A stretch of DNA of 64,000 nt from Coenobita brevimanus (lineage: Eukaryota; Arthropoda; Malacostraca; Decapoda; Coenobitidae): positions 50,552,194 to 50,616,193 of the forward strand of contig CM064669.1 in the NCBI GenBank assembly GCA_032717465.1. The letters run 5' to 3'. Positions 35,876 to 64,000 of this stretch are shown one piece after another. Every line of letters begins with the position of its first letter. Position 1 is the stretch's first letter. The notes below the pieces were generated by a model. It searched no databases and had not been told where the DNA came from. It worked only from the letters and a program-made list of their open reading frames with translations. The position numbers were made by a program, and so were the translations under genes.

Positions 35876-37530
35876 TATCTATTGCCAGACGCCTCAATCC
35901 CGTTTGGGGTGGCCACAAACAAATCGCCTCCAAGTCGCCCTGTCCCCCGCCATTTCACTGCCCTGCTCCCAACTCACACCCCCCTCTCTCATATACCTCT
36001 CCACCCCATCCTTCCATCTCATCCTCGGCCTCCCCCTCCCTCTTCCCCCCTCCACCTCACTCACATACACTCTCTTCGTCAGTCTTTCACCCTCCATCCT
36101 CTCCACATGGCCAAACCACCTCAGTGTGTTCCTCATAACGCTTCCTATCACATCCACATCCACACCACAACGCTCCTTTATATCCTCATTCGTCAGCCTG
36201 TCTCTCCACGTGACTCCACAGGCTCCTCTTAAATAACTCATTTCCACTGCTCTCACTCTTGACTTGTGTCCTTCCAACAATGTCCAAGCTTCACTTCCGT
36301 ACGTTAGAGTTGGTATCACAATACTGTCATGTAGTAACTTTTTCACTTCCATGCTCACTTCCCTGTTTCTTATCACTGCTTTCAAGGAACCAGCAACCTT
36401 TCTTCCCTGCTGTACCCTTTCAAGCACTTCACCCTCCAAACCTCCATCCTTACTCATCACACTACCCAAATACTTAAACGTACTCACATTTTCCAATTCC
36501 TCACCATCTAACCTCGCTGTACATTCACTAACTTCACCTCTCTCAAAGACCATCACTTTACTCTTCCCTACATTCACCTTTAGGTTCCGTTTCTTACACA
36601 CTCTCTCAAACTCATCCACCAAGCCTTGCAGCTCCCCTTCGTCTTCACTCAACAACACAGTATCATCTGCAAACAACAGTACAGGGAGTTTCCAAACACT
36701 ATCCTCTCTCACCAGGGCCACTCCAACATCCACTACCCTACCTTGTACCTCTTTTATTACCCCATCCATGTACAGATTGAACAACCATGGAGACATGACA
36801 CATCCCTGTTTCAACCCAACTTTCAAAGAGAAAAATTCACTTAGTTCACCATCCACACGCACTGCAGCCTTCGCACCATCGTACATACTCTTCACAGCAT
36901 TCAACAACTTCCCATCTACTCCATTTATTCTTAACACTTTCCACAATCCTTGTCTATCCACCCTGTCATATGCTTTCTCCAAATCCATGAAAGCCGCATA
37001 CAACTTCTTTCCCTTCTCTAGAAACTTTTCCACTAAAGATCTAAGAATGAATATCTGATCTACACAACCTCTTCCCTTCCTAAAGCCTCCCTGTTCTTCT
37101 CCAACTAATTTCTCTGTTCTTTCTCTAACTCTATCTATAAGTATCCTACCATACACTTTTCCTATTATACTAAGAAGACAAATGCCCCTATGATTACCAC
37201 ACACTTCTTTTTCCCCTTTTCCTTTGTACAAGGGAATAATTATACCTGACTTCCAATCCTCCGGGACTCTACCTTCCTCCCAGGCCAATCTGCACATCTT
37301 CCACATCCATTCTACTACTATCTCTCCCCCATGCTTCAGCATTTCACCACACACTCCATCAATTCCTGGGGCTTTCCCCGATTTAACTTTCTTCATTGCT
37401 TCCACAACTTCTATCCAACTGATTTCTTCCTGTCTTCTCACCTCCCTCCTTCTCCCAGCCATTCCCCAGCCACTTATACTCGCATTACTTCCATCCTCTA
37501 TGTTCTTGATAATTAAAGACTTGATTTTAA
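35876..37530 (-). mobile_element. RTE-like non-LTR retrotransposon, 5'-truncated, reverse transcriptase ORF open
   Basis: One uninterrupted frame covers 37462-35894 (522 residues from its first Met) and remains open for a few dozen bases upstream to a stop. It contains the RT motifs KSGKAPGIDGVCGEMLKHGG, WKSGIIIPLYKGKG, EEQGGFRKGRGCVDQIF, AAFMDLEKAYDRV, QGCVMSPWLFNLYMDGV and the catalytic LLFADDTVLL. The C-terminal part RWFGHVERMEGERL...RGRGRPRMRW is typical of RTE/BovB-like elements. The 3' end is GGCGTCTGGCAATAGATAGA. No endonuclease domain is present upstream, so the copy is 5'-truncated and unlikely to be autonomous. The perfect frame suggests a recent insertion. Many decayed 3' fragments of the same family lie elsewhere in the window. 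Confidence 0.9.
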
Positions 37531-38513
37531 GTATCCACTACAACAAAACATCAGGGCTATGTCAAGTATTATGCCAATCTTAACTCATTACCTGCAATTA
37601 TTTTGCTGATCATAACTCAATTTCTTAAATCAAAGAAGAAATCAGCCCTGTACAACAGCTGGACATGGTCTACAGTACTGTATAGATTATAAAGTACAGT
37701 ATACCCAGAGACTGATAATTCTGGTTAACATTTATTGTACATTTCACAAACTTCATTAAATCTGGTCAGGTTTCATCATGCTTTGGGCTGACAGGTGAGG
37801 TTCACGACTGCCTCCCTGTCTAGAAAGTAACCTTCCACAGACAAGCAACTTTCATATACAGGAAGGCTAGGTCATCAGAACAGCTTGCAAGAGATTTTAT
37901 CTTGGTTTTCATGAAACATCAAAAACTTTCCTCCCCCTCCCTCTACTTCAGAGAAATCCCAGCAATACAACTGGCTAGTGCTATGACAAATGACACTATT
38001 ATGGTGACACAACTGGCATGTCTTATTCCATCATGGTGAATGACAGTTGATATCAATATAGCTACTGTTGTTGTTCTACCTTATTATGTACTGGTTGTAG
38101 TAGCACTTTCCTTTTTTTTTTTTTTCACAACAGGAATAACTCATAGTAAACTAATTTGCACCTTCCACTTAAAGTGAAAATACACCAGCACAATAATCTA
38201 ACCATCCCCTTGGGTCTGAGCCATGCTTGATGCATATGGAATGGTCACAACTACATTCAGGACAAGGACAATTCTATCTCTACTGATAAACAATAAGGTT
38301 GGGCAAAGGTGGGGACAGATGGCAAGAGGTGCTTAGCCATGGTACTCATCTCCGTAACATACACCTTTGAGTCTGTGGTGGTTTATTCACTCAATATCCT
38401 GGGATACATGGCCCCTGCATTATACAGATCGACACAGTTACCTCACCCTACGTACTCATTTTACCTACAAACCCACAAAGGATGGATGGACATCTGAATC
38501 AAGTGACTAAGGC

Positions 38514-38600
38514 TGCCTACACCAGGATTTGAACCCTGGTGCTAACGGCTAGCAGCTTCGCAGTCGATGATGTTTACTGAGTCACCGTGGTGGTGAGCAG
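38514..38600 (-). mobile_element. tRNA-derived SINE head, minus strand
   Basis: The minus strand has an A-box-like GGTGACTCAGTAAAC and a T-arm CCAGGGTTCAAATCCTGG with a perfect five-pair stem and a B-box. The remainder does not fold as a cloverleaf with a paired acceptor stem. It is a different subfamily from the SINE at 9893. Confidence 0.5.
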
Positions 38601-39568
38601 CACACCCACCCAATGACACTTTCACACCAAGGCCATCATTTATAGTACGATATATTCTCACTATTGTTCATTTACTTTAACTTGGCCCAGATTCTTGGCC
38701 TTTGGTAGCTTACTGCACACAGTTCTGTAGTATAAATACAGTATCAGAGTTCCACACCCTTTCTACAGCACTTCTTGGTCACTAAGTTCACATTCTATCA
38801 TTAATCTATTCTACAACCCAGTACTAGAGACAGAGATGGCAATTTTAGGCCAAGTTTGAGTAAACCGAGTACACCTCCAGACACTTACTCTGGTGAATCC
38901 TTGCAAAGAATGGGGTTGGAACGGCCTTCATGGAACTCCTCTGCCAAAGAGCTTTCCCAAGGCCAAATAAAACGGCCAGATGGTGGAATGAATACACGTA
39001 AAAATATGTTACGACTTACACGGTTACGACAGGAGACCAGCCATATTTAAGGCTAGTCTAACCTACCAGCTGTTACGTCTGATGCAGCAAGCCTTAAGCT
39101 GTAAAATATTATCCTTTATCCACACATTATGTGAGCCATTAGTACTTAACGCCCGCTGCATTTATCATAACAGCTGGCCACATTCAGCTTGCCACTCCCG
39201 AAACCACGGACTCTTACTATTTACACATATATGGCTGGGATGGATGAAAATGGGGAGCTTACGCAGGGTCAAGGGGTATACAGGGGAGGGACAGGGTGAG
39301 GGAAAAAAAAAAAAAAAATAAGAGGCCTGGCTGGGGGACGTGGCACACCAACAACCCTACCACCACCACCATTTTCCCTGCCCAATTTGTTCTACTTACT
39401 GTACTGTATTCCTAAGGGTCCGTCCTAGAGAATACCGCAAGGCCTGAGGTGCTCCACTTTGAGGGTGGTTCTGTGGGGGTGAGGAGAAAGGCACATTAGA
39501 ACCAACGTGGCCACGGATAATGGGTGAAAAATATTAGCACATATGGAAAGCCTGACCACTCGCCTCAC

Positions 39569-39650
39569 CTTCCACACGCTGAGTGAAATGCCAGGAGCAG
39601 ACGACACCTCCACGGTGTTGCCAGGTCTATTCTCGGCCCATTGAGGAAAG
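39569..39650 (-). other. HDLBP: Possible non-coding 5' exon of vigilin
   Basis: The minus strand reads CACTCAGCGTGTGGAAG followed by GTGAGGCGAG, a good donor. It lies in a locally CpG-richer stretch and on the right strand to splice to the acceptor at 29746. There is no direct proof; a 9.8-kb first intron would be implied. The donor is the only hard evidence. Confidence 0.2.
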
Positions 39651-41462
39651 AAAGTGTACTTGTCTGTGCACATGTCTCTGCTACATTGTTTATTCTTTCC
39701 ATAATTTTTGTCATTAACACAAATGTTCAGTGAAATGAAAGTGAGATATGGGTATAATAAAACCATAAACTGTGATAGACAAACTAACAGTTTCAACTCA
39801 ATATTCAGATTGTTAAGAACTTGCCATATACTGGCTACTCTATTTTGGGTGTGTACATTATCAGCAATATGTCGTTATAATTAAGAAAATATAATTTATG
39901 TAACTAAGTGAAGATTTGGCACCACGGCAAGACAGTGAACTTTACGATCCCTGCCACATGTGGAATATTGTAGTATTTTTAGCCATAAAGCTAATGTTTC
40001 CTATCAGATGAATTTGGTAAGAAAACATCTACATTAAGAACTTTGTCGCATTATCTAATTGTCTATCACTTACAGTCTATAGTAACTTCCAAATCCAGCA
40101 ACATCTTTCACGAATTATCTTTCATTGAGTTGCCTTATCCAAGTTTATAAACTTTCGTCGCATATAATGCAGTTCTTTCTTAAACTCAAGCACCAAATAT
40201 CGTATGATGCAATGATAAACTCAGAATCAATTAACCTCTGTGTTCGGAAGTGTTTGTTCAGGACATACGGAATATTTGGCACATCAAAGAACCGGTTTCG
40301 GACACGCCTTGTGGACGTCATTTCATAATATTCTCGACATATACACTACGGCTGTTGTTAGTGGCACAGTCAAGTCCTAACCAATAAATAATATGGGTAA
40401 AGATAAGTCTTCATTAAGTTATAGCAATATATAAACGAGTTAATATTTATATTTTTAGTATAAAGTTTTCTGTATTTGTTTTCTCTAATTTATAATTGGG
40501 TAACTAATGTATACTTTTGTTTACTTCCCTTTTTTACTAAATGCGACCTCCCCATCTTAAATGCTGAGTTACAGAAATAGATCAACACTAGAAAATGGTG
40601 CTAATAAACGAAGAAGTGCCGTTTATAATTCTCCAGCCAGAACTACGTGAAATAAGCCGGAAAAGGACGAAAATCAAGGTTAGGGTAAAAGTATAGTCAT
40701 TATTGGCATTGATTTCAGAAAGCAATATATGGCTAGGTAATACTGCAAAAGAAATGTTGATATAAATGTCACAGCTGTTGCATATATTACGTCAGCGAAC
40801 TTACAGTTACGATTCACCTCAAAACAGTCATTTCTAGCAACTTATCTGCCCTTCCACCGACATTCAGCATTTACAGGTAAGCCTCCAGGCTGTGAGATAT
40901 AAGAATTCAAGGCCAATAAGAATTAACAGTCTGCGATATAGGCTAACTTGCTTCATTGACTGACGTGTTTATTGTTGTAAAAGTATACAAAGTACATAAA
41001 CAGGAAAAGAAGGCGGTGGGTTTTGCCACACACCTTTAGCGAAAGTTAGGCCTATACACAGACATTGGTTACAGATTTGTTCATGCGGTGTACAGCAAAA
41101 AAAGGCGGTGGGTCTTGCCACACATTCCTTCAGCAAATAGAGATGTAGTAACATACTTTTAGTAGATATAGTATAAATTATATGTGTACTGCACATGAAG
41201 CACTCATTGGAATATAATGAATATGGCATACTGAGTGTGTATTCATTCACCTATAACTTACAGAATATATCATTAAATTAGGATACCAAATAATATGATC
41301 TAGTGATTTCTAATACCTTTCATGCAGCAGTTGAGCATCACATTAGCATGATAATATTTCACCATAATTATACTACACACACAAAACTCCATCACTTTAA
41401 TGTGATAAAATATTAGATTTACTAACAGCATCAGCCCGTCTCCTGCCTTGTCCCGCAGTAAG

Positions 41463-41690
41463 CCACATATCCACCCATCCACCCACAAAGTTCACCCACC
41501 AACTCACCTTCCTACCCACCCATCCACCCACAAAGTTCACGCACTAACTCACCTTCCTACCCACCCATCCGCCCACAAAGTTCACCCACCAACTCACCTT
41601 CCTACCCACCCATCCACCCACAAAGTTCACCCACTAACTCACCTTCCTACCCACCCATCTACCCACAAAGCCAGCTCACTCCACCCACGC
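41463..41690. repeat. 45-bp minisatellite
   Basis: The motif AAAGTTCACCCACC recurs with starts 45 bp apart (TTCACC at 41491, 41536, 41581 and 41626). Each unit also carries CCACCCATCCACCCAC. The unit is a multiple of three, so a repetitive His/Pro/Thr open frame of about 100 codons results. There is no splice, promoter or domain evidence for a gene. Confidence 0.9.
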
Positions 41691-41699
41691 GGCCACCTC

Positions 41700-41840
41700 A
41701 TCCCACCTGGCCGTGAGAATAGTTCCGGGCATGAATTAATTTGGCCGTGGGATTAGTTTTGACCGTGACTATTTCCAGCCGTGAGAATGATTCCGTCCAT
41801 GTGAATAGTTCCGGCCGTGAGAATAGTTCTGGTCGTGTGT
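41700..41840. repeat. Degenerate short tandem repeat built on GGCCGTGAGAATAGTTCC
   Basis: Six to seven diverged copies of an 18-24 bp unit (CCGTGAGAATAGTTCCGG, CCGTGGGATTAGTTTTGA, CCGTGACTATTTCCAG and others) directly follow the 45-bp minisatellite. Confidence 0.75.
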
Positions 41841-42014
41841 GTGTGTCGGATGGAAATAATTATGTAGTGAGGGAATTTTGGATTTCATGAACCAACTCAG
41901 CATCCGGCTGGACTGAAGTATCACGTATTGTAGTTTTTTTTTTTTTTTTTTTTTTAAGTGATAAGAAACAAGAAAGTGAGTATGTAAGTCAAAAAGTTGC
42001 AGCATGACAGTATT

Positions 42015-42440
42015 GTGATACCAACTCTAACGTATGGAAGAGAAGCTTGGACCTTGTCGGAAGAACACAAGAGTGAGAGCAGAGGAAATGAGTTATTTGA
42101 GAGGTGCATGTGGAGTGACGTGGAGAGACGGAGAAAATGAGGAAGTGAAGTAGCATAGTTGTAGGGATGTGGATGTGATAGAAAGCGTTAGGAGGAATAC
42201 ACTGAGGTTGTTTGGTGATGTGGAGAGGTGGAGAGTGAGAGACTAATGAGGAGAGTGTATGTGAGTGAGGTGGAGGGGGGGAGAGGGATGGGGAAGACTA
42301 AGGATAAGATGGGGGGATGGAATGGTGAGGTATATGAGACAAGGGGTGTGAGCTGGGGGAAGGGCAGCGTAATGACAGGGGACAGGGCGACATGGAGGCG
42401 ATTTGTTTGTGGCCACCCCTTGCATGATACGGTGATAGAA
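42015..42440 (+). pseudogene. 3' fragment of the RTE-like retrotransposon
   Basis: It begins with codons for the PTLTYGSEAWTL-type motif (CCAACTCTAACGTATGG). It carries the ...VTWRDR, RRNTLR and ...VYVSEVEGG region with frameshifts, and ends with TGGCCACCCCTTGCATGATACGGTGATAG. It is older than the element at 35876. Confidence 0.8.
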
Positions 42441-42528
42441 AGAACGGGGATGATATGATGAATGGACGACGTCAAGGAAATTAATGAGAAAATAAAACGT
42501 TAGGTGATGAATCCGTAGAGATTGAACA

Positions 42529-42529
42529 T

Positions 42530-42601
<72 letters not shown>

Positions 42602-42826
42602 AATTCAACTAAGATAAAGAAATGTGAAATGTCGATCACTGCTAATCAGATTTAATAGTGTCTTTGAACCTTGGCCTTGGGGTGATGGTTGGAAGTAAAT
42701 TATAAGGAAGAAATGTTAGAGAGAGAGAGAGAGAGGATATACAGAAAGCGAGAAAATGAATTGGCAGTAACGCTAATGATGCTATTAAAATCACGAAGGG
42801 AGACAATTTGGACACAGAAAAAACGC

Positions 42827-42876
<50 letters not shown>
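42529..42876. repeat. (CT)n and (GA)n microsatellites
   Basis: A pure CT run of about 70 bases (42529-42599) and a pure GA run (about 42829-42876) are separated by 230 bp. They could pair in single-stranded nucleic acid. No gene is seen between them. Confidence 0.9.
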
Positions 42877-42878
<2 letters not shown>

Positions 42879-42971
42879 AGGCAGTGATTGATAAGAATAA
42901 AAATGAGGCTGAAGGTGATGAAAAAATATAAACTTCAAGAGATGAGACAAAAGAAACAGAGAACAGAAATG

Positions 42972-43160
42972 AAATAACAAATCTATCTATCTATCTATTG
43001 CCAGACGCCATAATTCCGTAAGGCGTGGCCATCTGACTCTGAGTTATTTGTTTTACGGGGAGGGGCACTAACCCTCCACAACCCACTTGTTGACAAGTAG
43101 GGAGCACGTATGGTTTGGTTATATGGTTACCACTCAGCGTTGTAAATGGTTTCTTGGCTT
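42972..43160 (-). mobile_element. SINE-like element with the LINE tail and the body of the 5S-SINE
   Basis: The minus strand ends with GGCGTCTGGCAATAGATAGA plus (GATA)n. The preceding body (GGTTAGTGCCCCTCCCCGTA, AAACAAATAACTC) matches the body of the SINE at 31876-32062. The 5' head differs and I cannot assign it to 5S rRNA with confidence. Confidence 0.6.
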
Positions 43161-43539
43161 ACAGGAAACCATTTGGCTTGTCACTCAATGTAAAGCCACC
43201 TGTAAAGGAAAGAAAAGCAATAAGAATTGACGGGAAAGATGGGAGATATAGGAAGAGAGGAGGGCAGGCACAGAAAAAGAATGATCAAGGCTAAGGAAGA
43301 AGTAGGCAGCACTACATCAAGTGAGTGGATGACGGTCGCTACCACCTACCACTAACATAAATAATAATGATAAAGACAGACGAAAACAACAGGATATTGT
43401 GAAATGGACGAAAACAAGATAAACTGGGAGATCCGAGTTACCAAGAGCCGAAGACCTTGAAAAATTCCATCCAAAGAGGCTATTGACTCCTTAGTACAGT
43501 ATATATTTGAGAGTTCTAGGATGAAAATGTAGTGATAGT

Positions 43540-43820
43540 AGTAATAGTAGTGGTGGTGGTGGTGGTGGTGTGTGTATGGTTGTATAGTTAGTAGTAGTAG
43601 TAGAAGTAGTAATGGTAGTAGTAAGAGTAGTGGTGGAGGTGGTGGTGTGTGTGTGGTGGTATAGTTAGTAGTAGTAGTAATGGTAGTAGCAGTAGTATAG
43701 TAGTAGTAGTGGTGGTGCGGTGGTACTGTACTAGTAGTAATAATAGTAGTAGTAGTGGTGGTGTGATGGTGGTGGTGGTGGTAGTAATAGTAGTAGTAGC
43801 AGTAGTAATAGTCATCAACA
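43540..43820. repeat. (GTA)n/(GTG)n trinucleotide repeat
   Basis: Interrupted TAG/TGG triplets run for about 280 bp. Low-complexity frames here are not genes. Confidence 0.9.
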
Positions 43821-44519
43821 CCTTTAATAATATCAGTATACCTCGTACTGTTGAAAGATTGTTACCCACTGAGAAAGCAGAGTACCAGGTTCCTTAAGAT
43901 TAGGAAATTCATGAAGGAAAAGGTCTTAGGAAAATATTGAAGGTGAAAATAAGTACAAGTAACTGGCTAGGGCGTTGCTAACCTAATACCGTTATCTTGT
44001 TGGCTTAGATTACGTAACACATCTATCTTTGCCACTCATTCTGCACATCACATATTGTTACTATCCTGCATGCTATTTGTTTTATTTATATCGACACACT
44101 GCAGAAATAATTAATGAAGATGTTAATGAGATAAGGAAATAAATTAGTAAGTAATCGGTGTCAACAACCTTTCTAATCGCACTAGAATAAGCCTACCTCC
44201 CCCCCCCCTTTTTTTTTAACGAGAGAACGCAGGAAGGAAAAACAAAATGAATAAAAAATAATCCATACACCAGATAATGCAAATAGCCATAAACTGAGCT
44301 CTGTGTCTGCTTAACAAATAAAACGAGACGAAAAACTACTATTTCTAGCTAGCAAACTTAATCTGTGGACATTAAAGAGCTTAGACATCATTTATACCTG
44401 TTATCAGCAGACTATCTCCTGCTCTGATAGTGTCCAAACCGCTTATAAGAATGCTAAGCCTGTTTTAGTTATGGGAAATATTTACAAGCCTTTAAATTAA
44501 CTAACATCTAACTGAAAGG

Positions 44520-44783
44520 CTGGGTACGAGCTGTGCGCGTCCCTAAATTCCCCTGGGACGAGGGAAAATACGCTCGGGAATATTTTAGAAGAGCGGGCGT
44601 TATGTGGTGCGAGTAGTGTGGAGTGGGAAGAACCTTGAGTCTTGAGATAGAGCAGCTAGTATCGCATGGTCTGGCCGCCTGACTGGTTGCTCCACTCGCT
44701 AGACGGGAAAATAACTGATACCTCCATTGCCAGGGACTTGTGAGGGAGTGAGAGGGGAGAAAGAGGGAGAGAGAGAGGACAGG
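44520..44783 (+). promoter_or_regulatory. Likely promoter and leader of the PEP-synthase-like gene
   Basis: This stretch is clearly richer in CG dinucleotides than its AT-rich flanks (for example ACGAGCTGTGCGCGTCCC and GAAGAGCGGGCGTTATG). It directly precedes the start codon at 44784. I see no clear TATA box. Promoter identity is inferred from position and composition. Confidence 0.4.
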
Positions 44784-63974
<19,191 letters not shown>

Positions 63975-64000
63975 GTAAGTATCAGCACACACACACACAC

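Noticed and set aside
36264..37058. Plus-strand frame of 264 codons
   Set aside because: It is the antisense shadow of the reverse transcriptase ORF, which carries all known motifs on the minus strand.
41448..41756. Repetitive His/Thr/Pro frame of about 100 codons
   Set aside because: Product of a 45-bp minisatellite. There is no promoter, splice or domain support.

Overview
This is eukaryotic nuclear DNA from an arthropod, most likely a decapod crustacean and possibly a crab. The evidence is spliced genes with GT-AG introns, an extreme density of (CT)n, (GT)n and (GATA)n-type microsatellites, several dispersed repeat families, and two mucin-like chitin-binding proteins of the cuticle or peritrophic type. 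The species is not identified. No operon, CRISPR array or prokaryotic system is present. All gene models below were assembled by hand from splice sites, and every exon junction keeps a consistent reading frame.

Layout. About 2.7-5.9 kb (+): a TATA-promoter gene of three exons for a secreted protein with a small Cys-containing N-terminal module, a Thr/Pro-rich linker and a peritrophin-like C-terminal module. About 6.7-9.5 kb (+): a tandem paralogue with the same exon structure. About 9.6-13.8 kb: repeats (including a tRNA-derived SINE) and probably the 3' UTR of the next gene. 13.85-29.72 kb (-): a complete vigilin (HDLBP/Dp1) coding region of 19 exons, 1304 residues and about 15 KH repeats. 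About 29.7-44.5 kb: vigilin upstream or first-intron sequence. It holds a 522-residue reverse transcriptase ORF of an RTE-like retrotransposon, a 5S-rRNA-derived SINE that shares the LINE's 3' end, and minisatellites. 44.78 kb to the right edge (+): 20 exons (905 residues, running off the window) of a membrane-anchored phosphoenolpyruvate-synthase-like protein with a well-conserved ATP-grasp (PPDK_N-type) domain. Its phosphohistidine domain should lie beyond the window.

The genes do not form a pathway. Vigilin is a cytoplasmic RNA-binding protein. The two mucin/chitin-binding proteins are predicted to be secreted. The PEP-synthase-like protein is an orphan metazoan enzyme. The most unusual signal is repeated tandem duplication of short segments that span splice sites. 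In the PEP-synthase-like gene these occur at exons 2, 7, 14 and 16, and in vigilin at exon 8. They leave decoy splice sites and at least one potential in-frame 30-nt micro-exon. Also notable are the SINE/LINE pair with a shared tail that seeds GATA microsatellites, a roughly 200-bp foldback (MITE-like) family, and a CA/GT-bracketed intron.
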